Below are positions 1 through 8,407 of a DNA stretch of 46,913 nucleotides, piece by piece; within the stretch, counting starts at the first letter, position 1; each line of letters begins with the position of its first letter. This stretch comes from Chloroflexota bacterium (GTDB lineage Bacteria; Chloroflexota; Anaerolineae; DTLA01). The notes beneath the pieces are model-generated. The model was not told the DNA's origin and searched no databases. It was given only the letters and a program-made list of their open reading frames with translations. The position numbers and the translations under genes are program-made. The stretch is taken from NCBI GenBank assembly GCA_014360805.1, contig JACIWU010000015.1, positions 1 to 46,913 on the forward strand, read 5' to 3'.

Positions 1-8
1 CTGTGCGT

Positions 9-37
9 TTGACACTTGCCGACAGATGCTCTAGAAT
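9..37 (+). promoter_or_regulatory. alaS operon promoter
   Basis: A consensus -35 box TTGACA (9-14) is separated by 17 bp from TAGAAT (32-37), a 5/6 match to the -10 box. Transcription would begin near 44 and give a leader of about 30 nt before the alaS ATG at 75. No T-box or terminator hairpin lies between. Confidence 0.7.
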
Positions 38-74
38 GCGGGGGAACCTGGAGGAGAGAAGGGATTTGGGGGGT

Positions 75-2804
75 ATGAAGCGACTGACCAGTAAGGAGTT
101 ACGCGACGCTTTCCTGCAATTCTTCGCCGAGCGAGGGCATACCATCGTGCCCAGTTCGTCGTTGGTCCCGCACAATGACCCCACGCTGCTGTTCACCAAC
201 GCGGGCATGGTTCAGTTCAAGGATGTGTTCCTGGGCCTGGAGAAGCGCGAATACACCCGCGCCGCCACCGCCCAGAAGTGCATGAGGGTCAGCGGCAAGC
301 ACAACGACCTGGAGACCGTCGGGCCGTCGCCGAGGCACCACACGTTCTTTGAGATGCTGGGCAACTTCTCGTTCGGCGACTATTTCAAGCGCGAGGCCAT
401 CCAGTACGCCTGGGATTTCCTCACGGGGGTGCTGGAACTGGACCCCGATCGGCTGTGGCCCACCGTGTACGAGGAAGACGACGAGGCGTTTGACCTGTGG
501 CACACCATGATCGGCATCCCGACCGAGAAGATCGCTCGCATGGGCAAGAAGACCAACTTCTGGATGATGGGCGACACGGGGCCGTGCGGGCCGAACTCGG
601 AGATCCACTACGACCGCGGCAAGGAGTTCTGCACCTGCGGCGACCCCCATTGCCGCCCCGAACTGGACAATGGCTGCGACCGCTGGTGGGAACTGTGGAA
701 CCTGGTGTTCATGCAGTTCAACATGGACGAGAAGGGGCAGATGACGCGGTTGCCGCGTCCGGGCGTGGATACGGGCATGGGGTTTGAGCGGCTGATTTCG
801 CTGTTGCAAGACGCCCCCAGCAACTATGACACCGACCTGTTTGTCCCCATTATTCGGCGGGTTCAGGAACTGCTGGGCCACTCGGACGAGGAGATGCGCA
901 AGCGCATCGTGGGCTACCGCATCATCGCCGACCACGGGCGCGCGACCACGTTCCTTGTGGGCGATGGGGTGCGCCCTGGCAACGAGGGGCGCGGGTACGT
1001 GCTGCGGCTCATCCTGCGGCGGGCGGCCCGCCACGGGAAGATGCTGGGGTTCACCGAGCCGTTCCTCGGCGAAATCGCCAAGGTTGTCATAGACCAGATG
1101 AGCGACCCCTACACCGAACTCAGCCTGCGCCGCGAGTTCATCCTGAAGATCATCAATCAGGAGGAGGAGCGATTCCAGCAGACGCTGAGCACGGGGCTTG
1201 GGCTGCTGGAAGAGATGATGGAGAGCCTGCGGGCGGAGGGGAAGCGCGAGATTCCAGGGGAGCAGGCCTTCCGCCTGTACGACACCTACGGGTTCCCGCT
1301 GGATTTGACGCGGGAGGTGGCCGCCGAACAGGGGTTCACGGTGGACGTGCAGGGGTTCCAGCAGGCGCTGGAGGAGCAACGCGAACGGGCGCGCGCCGCG
1401 CAGCACTTCGGCCCGACGGGCGAGGAAGACCGCCTGGCGCGCTACCGGCAGATCATGGACAAACTCCAGGCTGAGGGCAAGTTGCCGGCCCAGGGCGTGG
1501 ATCAACTCTGCTATGAGACCTACGAGGCCGACACGCGGTTGGTGGCCATCCTTCGCGACGGCGAACTCGCCGACAGCGCCCGAGAGGGCGAGGAGGTGGC
1601 CCTCATCTTGCCGCAGACGCCCTTCTACGCCGAGAAGGGCGGCCAGGTGGGAGACACGGGCATCATCGCAGGGTACGAGCGCGCGACGGACGCGCTCACG
1701 TGGGAGTTTGAGGTCGCCGAGCCGAGGGAGGTCCTCCCCGGCTTCATCGTGCACTTCGGCAAGATGACCTCGGGCACGGCCAGGGTGGGGGATGAGGTCT
1801 GGGCCGCGGTGGACTACGAGCGGCGGCAGGACATCGCCCGCAATCACACCGCGACGCATATCCTGCACAGCGAACTCCGCTACGTCCTGGGCGAGCACGT
1901 GCAGCAGGCCGGCTCTCTGGTTACGCCCGACTACCTGCGGTTTGACTTCACCCATTCGGCCATGCTGACCCAGGACGAGTTGGACGCCGTGGAGCAGTCG
2001 GTGAACGACGCCATTTTGGCGAACTACCCCGTCTCCGCCGAGGTGGAGCCGTACAAGGAAGCGGTGGCGAAAGGGGCCATCGCGCTGTTCGGCGAGAAGT
2101 ACGGCGACCGCGTGCGTGTGGTGCGCATCGGCACAGGGGAGGAAGCCTTCAGCCAGGAGTTATGCGGCGGCACTCATGTGGCCTACACCGGCGAAATCGG
2201 CCTGTTCCTCATCCAGAGCGAGAGCAGCATCGGCGCGGGGTTGCGGCGCATCGTGGCCCTCACCGGACGGGCGGCCCAGCGCATGGCGTCGCAGCGAATA
2301 CGGACGCTGAACGCCGCCGCCGCGTTCCTGGGCTGCAATCCCGAGGAAGTGGACCGCAAGGTGCTCAACCTGATGGAGCGGGTGCAGACGCTGGAGAAGA
2401 CCCTGGAAGGGTGGAAACGGCTCCAGGCGCGGCAACAGTTTGAGACGTTGATTCGGCAGGCCGAGAAGGTGCGGGGCGTGCCCGTGTTGGGGGCGGTGGT
2501 GTCGGCCTCTGACGTGGACACCATGCGCGAGATGACCGACTGGTTCCGCGAGGCCAACCCTAGCGGCGTGGTGCTCCTGGGCGCGGTCATCAATGAGAAG
2601 CCGAGCCTGGTGGCGGCGGTTACGGAAGACCTGGTGAAGCGCGGGTTGAGCGCGGCAGCCCTGGTGCGCGACGCGGCTCGTCTGATTGAGGGCGGCGGAG
2701 GAGGCAAGCCCACGCTGGCCCAGGCTGGCGGGCGCGATGTCAGCCGTCTGGCCGAGGCGGTGCAAAGCGTGTCGGCCTGGGTGCGCGAGCACCTACCGGC
2801 CTAG
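75..2804 (+). CDS. alaS: Alanine--tRNA ligase
   Basis: Cytoplasmic enzyme charging tRNA-Ala. The 909-residue product opens with the class II catalytic domain typical of AlaRS (SKELRDAFLQFF, then LLFTNAGMVQFKDVF). The editing domain follows, with the zinc/catalytic motif HTATH at residues 591-595 and CGGTH at 697-701. The C-terminal DHHA1/C-Ala part ends in a glycine-rich GGGGGKPTLAQAGG stretch. Length is slightly above the usual ~875. The ATG at 75 was chosen because it gives the family N-terminus and follows a G-rich ribosome site (68-73). The in-frame ATG at 36 falls inside the -10 box of the promoter at 9-37 and can be excluded. It leads an operon with the next three genes; alaS is commonly linked to ruvX and mltG in bacteria. 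The whole synthetase is present, so identity is essentially certain. Confidence 0.98.
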   Translation: MKRLTSKELRDAFLQFFAERGHTIVPSSSLVPHNDPTLLFTNAGMVQFKDVFLGLEKREYTRAATAQKCMRVSGKHNDLETVGPSPRHHTFFEMLGNFSFGDYFKREAIQYAWDFLTGVLELDPDRLWPTVYEEDDEAFDLWHTMIGIPTEKIARMGKKTNFWMMGDTGPCGPNSEIHYDRGKEFCTCGDPHCRPELDNGCDRWWELWNLVFMQFNMDEKGQMTRLPRPGVDTGMGFERLISLLQDAPSNYDTDLFVPIIRRVQELLGHSDEEMRKRIVGYRIIADHGRATTFLVGDGVRPGNEGRGYVLRLILRRAARHGKMLGFTEPFLGEIAKVVIDQMSDPYTELSLRREFILKIINQEEERFQQTLSTGLGLLEEMMESLRAEGKREIPGEQAFRLYDTYGFPLDLTREVAAEQGFTVDVQGFQQALEEQRERARAAQHFGPTGEEDRLARYRQIMDKLQAEGKLPAQGVDQLCYETYEADTRLVAILRDGELADSAREGEEVALILPQTPFYAEKGGQVGDTGIIAGYERATDALTWEFEVAEPREVLPGFIVHFGKMTSGTARVGDEVWAAVDYERRQDIARNHTATHILHSELRYVLGEHVQQAGSLVTPDYLRFDFTHSAMLTQDELDAVEQSVNDAILANYPVSAEVEPYKEAVAKGAIALFGEKYGDRVRVVRIGTGEEAFSQELCGGTHVAYTGEIGLFLIQSESSIGAGLRRIVALTGRAAQRMASQRIRTLNAAAAFLGCNPEEVDRKVLNLMERVQTLEKTLEGWKRLQARQQFETLIRQAEKVRGVPVLGAVVSASDVDTMREMTDWFREANPSGVVLLGAVINEKPSLVAAVTEDLVKRGLSAAALVRDAARLIEGGGGGKPTLAQAGGRDVSRLAEAVQSVSAWVREHLPA

Positions 2805-2813
2805 GGGGTCGCG

Positions 2814-4355
2814 TTGGCCGCCATGGAGCAGATCATCTACCTGGAACCGACCGACGACGTGCCGGCGATTCGGGACCGCCTGGATTGGGCCGAGGCCAGG
2901 CGGGTTCTCCTCGTCGTCCCAAAAGGCCACACCGCGTTGCAGAACCCCGTGGGGTTGCGGCTTCTGGCGCGCCACGCCGCAGCGCGCGAGATGGAGGTCG
3001 TCTTGGTAACGCGCGACCGCGTCGTAGCAGCATTGGCCCGCGAGCAAGGCATCGCCGTGTCCCGCTCCGTGGAGCACGCGCAGCGCGTTCGGCGGGCCGG
3101 CGTGCCCCCTGTTGGCACCTTCACCCCGCCGCCGTCCGCCGCGACGCCCGCCGCTCGCGAACCGCGGCCCTTGCCCGCGGCCGTCGGTCAGGCGGGCCGA
3201 TGGGGACAGATGGGCGTCGTCCTGGTGCTCATCGCCGTCGTAGGGTTGCTCCTGGTGGGGGTCGCGGTGGTGGTGATACCCTCGGCGGAGATTCACGCGC
3301 AACTGCCTGCGGTGCCGCTGGCCGAGTCGGTCCTCATCCAGGCCGACGCGAAACTGACGCAGATGCAGCCCATCACGGCGGCTGTGCCCGCGCGCGACAT
3401 CCGCGTGGAGGTCAAGGACACCGAGCGGGTCCAGGTGTCGGGCCGCAAGGATGTGCCCGACGCCAAAGCCCAGGGCGAGGTCGTATTCTCCAACAAGACC
3501 AACAGCGAAGTGCTCCTCCCTGCCGGCGTTGTGTTGGCCACCTCTACCGGAATCATCGTGCGGTTCCAGACGGTGGAGACGGTTACCGTCCCCGCCGGCC
3601 AGGGGGCCAAGGCCGTGGCGAAGATTGAGGCGCTGGAGCCTGGACTGAGCGGCAACGTGCCAGCCTATGTCATCACCCGCATTGAGGACACCCCTGGCGC
3701 GCCGCCCGAGATCAGGGCGGCGGTCAACGTGGTGAACGAGAAGCCCACCAGCGGCGGGTCGGTGAGGAGCACGCCCGTCGTGAGCAACGAGGACAAAACC
3801 CGCGCCCGCGCCCAATTGCTCCAGCGCATCCAGCAGGAAGCCTACCTGATGCTTCGGGATGAATTGCAGGAGCAGGAGTTTTTGCTGCCCGAGACGATGG
3901 TCGCCATCCCCATCAGCGAGGTGTACGACAAATTCACCGACGAGCCTGCCGAAGAACTGACGCTGGACATGATCGTGGTGGTGAAGGCGCTGGCCATCAG
4001 CGGCAAGGACGCCAACGCCCTGGCGCTGGAGGCGCTGGAGCGCAAGGTTCCACAGGGCATGGCGCTGGTGCCGCGCACGCTTCAGTTCCGCCCGACCGAG
4101 GTGAAGGACGTGCAGGATGGGCGGGTTGTGTTCGTCATGGCGGCTTCGGGGGCGGCTGCGCCTGTGGTTGACGAGGCGAAAATCCTCAACGCCGTGCGCG
4201 GCAAGCCGGTCTCGTGGGTGGAGCAGTACCTGCAATCGGAGTTGGGCCTGGAATCGCCGCCCGACATTCGGCTGCGCAACGGGTGGCTGGAGCGCATGCC
4301 TCTGCTGTCCATGCGCATGACCCTGCGCACCGAACTGGCCGGAGAGTCGCCGTGA
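2814..4355 (+). CDS. Membrane-anchored baseplate-J/gp47-like protein
   Basis: Function unknown. The 513-residue product has three parts. Residues 1-95 form a small alpha/beta domain (RVLLVVPKGHTALQNPVGLR, EVVLVTRDRVVAALA) that could adopt a Rossmann-like fold. A Pro/Ala-rich linker covers about 97-130, and one strong transmembrane helix about 134-157. The remaining ~350 residues (AQGEVVFSNKTN, VPAGQGAKAVAKIEALEPGL) resemble the baseplate_J-type beta-rich domain of phage-tail annotations and would lie outside the membrane. The TTG start at 2814 follows a GGGGG run by 5 nt; ATG 2823 is an alternative with poorer spacing. The stop overlaps the ruvX GTG by 4 nt, so the gene is cotranslated with housekeeping genes. 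No other phage gene is nearby, so a wall or envelope role is more likely than a viral one; that is inference. Confidence 0.6.
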   Translation: MAAMEQIIYLEPTDDVPAIRDRLDWAEARRVLLVVPKGHTALQNPVGLRLLARHAAAREMEVVLVTRDRVVAALAREQGIAVSRSVEHAQRVRRAGVPPVGTFTPPPSAATPAAREPRPLPAAVGQAGRWGQMGVVLVLIAVVGLLLVGVAVVVIPSAEIHAQLPAVPLAESVLIQADAKLTQMQPITAAVPARDIRVEVKDTERVQVSGRKDVPDAKAQGEVVFSNKTNSEVLLPAGVVLATSTGIIVRFQTVETVTVPAGQGAKAVAKIEALEPGLSGNVPAYVITRIEDTPGAPPEIRAAVNVVNEKPTSGGSVRSTPVVSNEDKTRARAQLLQRIQQEAYLMLRDELQEQEFLLPETMVAIPISEVYDKFTDEPAEELTLDMIVVVKALAISGKDANALALEALERKVPQGMALVPRTLQFRPTEVKDVQDGRVVFVMAASGAAAPVVDEAKILNAVRGKPVSWVEQYLQSELGLESPPDIRLRNGWLERMPLLSMRMTLRTELAGESP

Positions 4356-4771
4356 TTGTGGTGGGGCTGGACGTGGGCCGCAGGCGCATTGGTGTGGCGG
4401 CGAGCGACCCGACGGGCTTCCTCGCCAGCGGCGTTCGGGTCATCCAGCGGGCCACGCTGGAACGCGACGTGGAGGCCGTGCGGAGCCTGGTGGAATCGCT
4501 TGGGGCTGCGCAGGTGGTCGTGGGCTATCCGCTGTCCATGTCGGGGGAGGCCGGCCCGCAGGCCGAGGAGACCGAGCGGTTTGTGGAGGCGCTGCGCCTT
4601 CGCACGTCGGTGCCGGTGATTCTGTGGGACGAACGCCTGTCCACCCTGGAGGCCGACCGCCGGATGCAGGAGGCGGGGGTGAGCGGGCGCGAGCGTCGCC
4701 AACGGGTGGATGTGGCGGCGGCCATTCTCATCCTCCAAAGTTATCTTGATTCCATTCGGGGGCAACGGTGA
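4352..4771 (+). CDS. ruvX: Putative Holliday junction resolvase / pre-16S rRNA nuclease RuvX (YqgF)
   Basis: RNase H-fold nuclease of the YqgF/RuvX family, implicated in 5' maturation of 16S rRNA and formerly proposed as a Holliday junction resolvase. The 139-residue protein has the normal family length. It begins IVVGLDVGRRRIGVA, with the first catalytic Asp at residue 7. It continues with the conserved VVVGYPLSMSGE segment and the ILWDERLSTLEA motif. The C-terminal VDVAAAILILQSYLD supplies the last acidic residue. The GTG start at 4352 overlaps the upstream stop by 4 nt (GTGA), and the downstream mltG start overlaps its own stop in the same way, so translational coupling is likely. Confidence 0.93.
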   Translation: MIVVGLDVGRRRIGVAASDPTGFLASGVRVIQRATLERDVEAVRSLVESLGAAQVVVGYPLSMSGEAGPQAEETERFVEALRLRTSVPVILWDERLSTLEADRRMQEAGVSGRERRQRVDVAAAILILQSYLDSIRGQR

Positions 4772-5916
4772 GGAAAGCCATTCGCGTTCTCATATTCCTG
4801 GTAGCGATTTTGGCGGTGCTGGCCCTGTTCGTCGGCGGGGGGTATTTCGTGTGGCAGCGCATGATGGCGGGGCCGAGCGTGGACGCGGGTGCGCTCCCCA
4901 CGCCCGACGCGGGTGGCGTGGAGAAGCAACTCATCGGCCTGTACCTGCAGTTTCGCCAGGCCGATTTGGAGACGCCCGCAGACCCGCAGGGCAAGCCGCT
5001 ACCCTTCACGGTGGAGCCTGGCGAGACGGCTGCGGACATTGCCGCGAAACTCCAGCAGGCGGGGCTGATTTCGGACGCGGACCTGTTCCGAATGCTGGTG
5101 CGGTACTACGACATGGCGAACCGCCTGGAGGCCGGCGAGTACGAACTGTCGCCCGCCATGACGATGGTGGAGATCGCCGAGCGACTCCAGCATGGCCGCC
5201 TGCGCGAGATGACGATCACGATCCCCGAAGGCTGGCGGCTGGAGCAGATCGCGACATACCTGGACGAGCAGGGCGTCGCGCCCCGCTCGGACTTCATCGC
5301 CCTGGCATCGCAGGAATGGCCCGAGTTCACGTTCCTGCGGGACCGGCCGGCGGGCGCATCGCTGGAAGGCTACCTGTTCCCCGACACCTACCGCATCGGC
5401 CCGTCGTTCGGCGCGCGCGAGGTGATCTCGCTGATGCTGGCCAACTTTGACCGCAGGGTTACGCCAGACCTGCGGGCGCGGGCGCAGGAGCAGAGGATGA
5501 CGCTCCACGAGGTCCTGACCCTCGCGGCCATCGTGGAACGCGAGGCCGTGATCCCCGACGAGCGGCCCATCATCGCCGCGGTGTACCTGAATCGGCTGGA
5601 AGCCGGCATGTACCTGGGCGCCGATCCGACGGTGCAGTACGCCATGGGGTTCAATCCGAAGACCGGCCGCTGGTGGAATCCGCTCACGGCCGAGGACTAC
5701 CAGTCGGTGGATTCGCCGTACAACACGTACACGCACCTGGGCCTGCCACCTGGCCCTATCTGCAACCCAGGGCTGGAAGCCATCCGCGCCGTGCTGTACC
5801 CGGCGAGCGTGGACTACCTGTACTTCGTGCGGAACGATGTGAAGGGCGACGGCTCCCACGTGTTCAGCCGCACGTTTGAGGAGCATCTGGAGAACCAGGC
5901 GAAGTATCGCCGATGA
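4768..5916 (+). CDS. mltG: Endolytic murein transglycosylase MltG
   Basis: Inner-membrane lytic transglycosylase that cleaves nascent peptidoglycan and is thought to terminate glycan chains. The 382-residue protein has one N-terminal transmembrane helix (about residues 5-28). A LysM-like region starting PFTVEPGETAADIAAKLQ follows, then the YceG catalytic domain. The IVEREA motif holds the conserved catalytic Glu, residue 257. The downstream LGADPTVQYAMG and SPYNTYTHLGLPPGPICNPG signatures are intact. Length and domain order match the family. The GTG start at 4768 overlaps the ruvX stop by 4 nt. The presence of a peptidoglycan enzyme argues for a lineage with a murein wall. Confidence 0.95.
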   Translation: MRKAIRVLIFLVAILAVLALFVGGGYFVWQRMMAGPSVDAGALPTPDAGGVEKQLIGLYLQFRQADLETPADPQGKPLPFTVEPGETAADIAAKLQQAGLISDADLFRMLVRYYDMANRLEAGEYELSPAMTMVEIAERLQHGRLREMTITIPEGWRLEQIATYLDEQGVAPRSDFIALASQEWPEFTFLRDRPAGASLEGYLFPDTYRIGPSFGAREVISLMLANFDRRVTPDLRARAQEQRMTLHEVLTLAAIVEREAVIPDERPIIAAVYLNRLEAGMYLGADPTVQYAMGFNPKTGRWWNPLTAEDYQSVDSPYNTYTHLGLPPGPICNPGLEAIRAVLYPASVDYLYFVRNDVKGDGSHVFSRTFEEHLENQAKYRR

Positions 5917-5987
5917 CGCCGACGGGGGCGTGGCTCGGTGCGGTGGCGTTTTCTGCGGAACGTTTACATATCTTCACGCAAGCCTAT

Positions 5988-6015
5988 AGACGGAGACGGC
6001 GAAACGGTGTATAAT
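5988..6015 (+). promoter_or_regulatory. Promoter for the 6046 lipoprotein gene
   Basis: A perfect TATAAT (6010-6015) is preceded at 16 bp by TAGACG (5988-5993), a 4/6 match to the -35 box. Transcription would start near 6022. This makes the GTG at 6046, with GAGGG at 6036-6040, the only sensible translation start, although the frame is open back to 5938. Confidence 0.6.
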
Positions 6016-6045
6016 AGGCCAGGGTCTGGTGCTCTGAGGGCGGTA

Positions 6046-7074
6046 GTGCGCTGCGCGGCGCTGGCCGTCGTCGCAGGTCTGGTCGCATGCCGTGGCGCAG
6101 CGCCCATCCCTCGCGTCGTCAAGGTGGGCCTTGTCGGCTCGTTTGAGGGACTGTACCGCAGTTACGGGTACGAGACCCTGCATGCGACGAAGGTGGCCCT
6201 GGCCGAGTGGAATGAGCGGGGCGGCGTCGGGGGCCATCCGGTGGAACTGGTGGCGCTGGACGATTCTGGCAATCCCGAGCAGGCGCGACGACAACCGGCA
6301 GAGTTGGCCGCCGACCCCGACATCCTCGGCACAGTGGGACATACGCTGGCGCACACCACAGAAGCCGCGCTGAGCGAATACACGCGCGCGGGCTTGCCGC
6401 TGGTGTCGCCGACGGCGTGGACGGGTATCCCGCGAGCCGGGTGGGTCTTTTTCGTAGGGACGTCGTACTTGCACGAAGCCCTCGCTGCGGCGCAGGCTAC
6501 CGGCGCAACGCTCGGAGCGCGGTTGGCCGTCATCGGCGGCGACGAGGAGTGGATCACGTTGAGCGCGTGGTGGGCGATGCTGCTCACGCCGGGCGAAGCG
6601 GCTCCCGCCGACGCGCAGGCGATCGTGCTGGCGGGGCCGCCCGACCGCGCCGCGGAGTGGGCGCAGGCCTACACGGGCGCGGGCATCCCGCTGGTGGGCA
6701 CGAGCGACCTGGCCGGAGATGTGTTCCCGGCGCTGGCAGGCGACGCCGCCGCGGGGACCTGGATCGCGCGGGTGGCGGTTCGGGCGAGCGCCGCCGAGTG
6801 GGAGCGTTTCCGCCAGCGGTACGCGGCGCTGGCCGGCGCGGAGCCGGGGCCGAGGGCGGCCATCGGATACGACGCGGCGAATGTGCTCCTGGCCGCCATG
6901 GACCGGGCGGCCCGTTCCGGAGACCTGACCCGCGCGGGCGTGGCCCGTGCGCTGCGCGATACAGGCTGGCAGGGGCTGACGGGGCCTATTGCGTTTCAGG
7001 CTAATGGCACTCGCGCGCAGGTGGATGTGGAGGTTGTGAGGCTTTCGCCGCCGGGGATTGGTAACCGCGAATAG
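6046..7074 (+). CDS. Branched-chain amino acid-type ABC substrate-binding lipoprotein (orphan)
   Basis: Predicted extracytoplasmic solute-binding protein of the Peripla_BP_6 (LivJ-like) family. From GTG 6046 the 342-residue protein has a short signal peptide (AALAVVAGLVAC) with lipobox Cys15. The characteristic IPRVVKVGLVGSFEG opening, VALAEWNERGGVGGHPVEL and the TVGHTLAHTTEAALSEYTRA ligand-cleft region follow. No permease or ATPase genes adjoin it, so transport partners must be elsewhere, or it serves as a sensor. The start is fixed by the TATAAT promoter and by the GAGGG ribosome site. The last codons, N-R-E-stop, lie inside a dispersed repeat (7061-7102), so repeat insertion has probably set the present C-terminus. 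The ligand cannot be read from the sequence. Confidence 0.8.
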   Translation: MRCAALAVVAGLVACRGAAPIPRVVKVGLVGSFEGLYRSYGYETLHATKVALAEWNERGGVGGHPVELVALDDSGNPEQARRQPAELAADPDILGTVGHTLAHTTEAALSEYTRAGLPLVSPTAWTGIPRAGWVFFVGTSYLHEALAAAQATGATLGARLAVIGGDEEWITLSAWWAMLLTPGEAAPADAQAIVLAGPPDRAAEWAQAYTGAGIPLVGTSDLAGDVFPALAGDAAAGTWIARVAVRASAAEWERFRQRYAALAGAEPGPRAAIGYDAANVLLAAMDRAARSGDLTRAGVARALRDTGWQGLTGPIAFQANGTRAQVDVEVVRLSPPGIGNRE

Positions 7075-7102
7075 ACGCGAATCTACGCGAATCTGCGCGA
7101 AT
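7061..7102. repeat. CGCGAAT-family dispersed repeat
   Basis: Four consecutive copies of a roughly 10-bp motif of the form NNACGCGAAT follow GTAACCGCGAAT. The same 12-bp opening occurs at 9095-9106, and related blocks lie at 20363-20395, 20489-20518, 34751-34780 and 38480-38545. The repeat overlaps the last four codons of the preceding lipoprotein gene. Confidence 0.8.
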
Positions 7103-7167
7103 GAGGGGGTGGGTAGGACTCTGCACCTATTTCCAGGAACGGTTTGCGTGACGGCAGGAACAACGAC

Positions 7168-8364
7168 ATGCGGGTTCTGATGTTTTCGTGGGAATACCCG
7201 CCGCACGTGGTGGGCGGCCTGGGCAAACATGTGATGGAACTGGCCCCGGCCCTGGCAGAGCAGGGCGCCGAGGTGCATATCGTTACGCCCGCGTGGATGG
7301 GCGGCGCCCCCGAGGAGCACGCGGGCAACCTGCACGTGTACCGCGTGCCGCCGCCCGAAGGCCCCTTTGACGACGTGCACGACTCGGCCGAGCGGACCAA
7401 CGTGCGCCTGGGGGATGTGGCCGAGGATTTGTTCGGCAAAGTTGGCGGGTTTGATATCGTGCACGCCCACGACTGGCTTGTGGCCTTCGCGGGGGAACGG
7501 CTCAAGCATGCCCACAAGATTCCGCTCCTCGCCACCCTTCACGCGACGGAGATGGGGAGGAATCACGGGCATCTGTACAACGATCTGCAGCAGTCCATCC
7601 ACAGCGTGGAGTGGTGGCTGACCTACGAGGCGTGGCGCGTCATCTGTTGCAGCCAGTACATGGCATGGGAAGTGCAGTCGTACTTTCACGTGCCCGCCGA
7701 CAAGATTGACGTGATTCCCAACGGCGTGGACACCTCGCCGTTTGAATGCTGGCGGGGCGTGGATTTGTCGGACTTTCGCAGGGGGTTCGCGCTGCCCCAT
7801 GAGAAGATCGTCTTCTACGTGGGCCGCATCGTGTACGAGAAGGGCGTTCACGTGCTGCTGGAAGCGGTGCCGCGGGTGCTACAGGCGTTCCCCGACGCGA
7901 AATTCGTCATCGCGGGCACGGGGGGCATGCTGGGCGACCTGCGGCACAGGGCGCAGGAGCGCGGCCTGGGCAGCAAGGTGCTGTTCACCGGCTTCATCTC
8001 GGACCAGGACCGCAACAAACTGCTGACCCTGGCGGACTGTGTGGTATTCCCCAGTTTGTACGAGCCGTTCGGCATCGTGGCGCTGGAGGCGATGGCTGCC
8101 CGCGCGCCGGTCGTCGTGTCCGCGGTGGGTGGGCTGGCCGAGGTGGTGAAGCACGCCGAAACGGGCATCACCGTCTATCCCGGCAACGCGGAATCGCTCG
8201 CATGGGGTATTCTCCACACGTTGCAGGAACCCGCGTGGGCGCAGCAGCGGGCCGAGGCGGCGTATCGCATGGTAATCGAGCAGTACAACTGGCGACACAT
8301 CGCCGACCGAACCCTGGGTGTGTACGAGAGGGTTGTGCAGGAGCGGGCGCACGCGGATTGGTAG
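7168..8364 (+). CDS. GT4 glycosyltransferase (glycogen/starch-synthase-like)
   Basis: Cytoplasmic retaining glycosyltransferase with two Rossmann domains. The 398-residue protein begins MRVLMFSWEYPPHVVGGLGK, the N-terminal glycine-loop signature of GT4/GT5 glycogen-synthase-like enzymes. The C-terminal half carries VFYVGRIVYEKGVHVLLEA and the E-x7-E nucleotide-sugar motif EPFGIVALE (Glu299 and Glu307). The ATG at 7168 was chosen over the upstream in-frame TTG at 7144 because CAGGAA lies 7 nt before it and the product then starts at the first beta-strand. Homologues make alpha-glucans or glycosylate lipids; the acceptor here is not evident. A roadblock-domain gene follows 43 bp downstream on the same strand. 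Confidence 0.88.
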   Translation: MRVLMFSWEYPPHVVGGLGKHVMELAPALAEQGAEVHIVTPAWMGGAPEEHAGNLHVYRVPPPEGPFDDVHDSAERTNVRLGDVAEDLFGKVGGFDIVHAHDWLVAFAGERLKHAHKIPLLATLHATEMGRNHGHLYNDLQQSIHSVEWWLTYEAWRVICCSQYMAWEVQSYFHVPADKIDVIPNGVDTSPFECWRGVDLSDFRRGFALPHEKIVFYVGRIVYEKGVHVLLEAVPRVLQAFPDAKFVIAGTGGMLGDLRHRAQERGLGSKVLFTGFISDQDRNKLLTLADCVVFPSLYEPFGIVALEAMAARAPVVVSAVGGLAEVVKHAETGITVYPGNAESLAWGILHTLQEPAWAQQRAEAAYRMVIEQYNWRHIADRTLGVYERVVQERAHADW

Positions 8365-8407
8365 CGCAGGCCCGCGCCCACACCCATGGCGTGGAGGGAA
8401 TGGAATC

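Noticed and set aside
36-74. Earlier alaS start at ATG 36
   Set aside because: It lies inside the -10 box of a consensus-like promoter, and the added residues do not resemble the AlaRS N-terminus.
99-1955. Long open frame of 618 codons antisense to alaS, and similar long antisense frames throughout (for example 2793-4235, 5974-7851, 14503-16212, 31209-33992)
   Set aside because: High GC content keeps antisense frames open. Their translations are Arg/His/Ala/Gly-rich with no recognisable domain, and each lies opposite a well-identified gene.
2814-4355. Prophage or tailocin remnant, because of the baseplate-J-like domain
   Set aside because: No other tail, capsid or lysis gene is nearby. The protein has a transmembrane helix and overlaps housekeeping genes, so it is treated as a cellular protein.
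5938-6045. Upstream GTG start for the binding lipoprotein
   Set aside because: It precedes a perfect TATAAT promoter. Starting there would also place ~36 irrelevant residues before the lipoprotein signal peptide.
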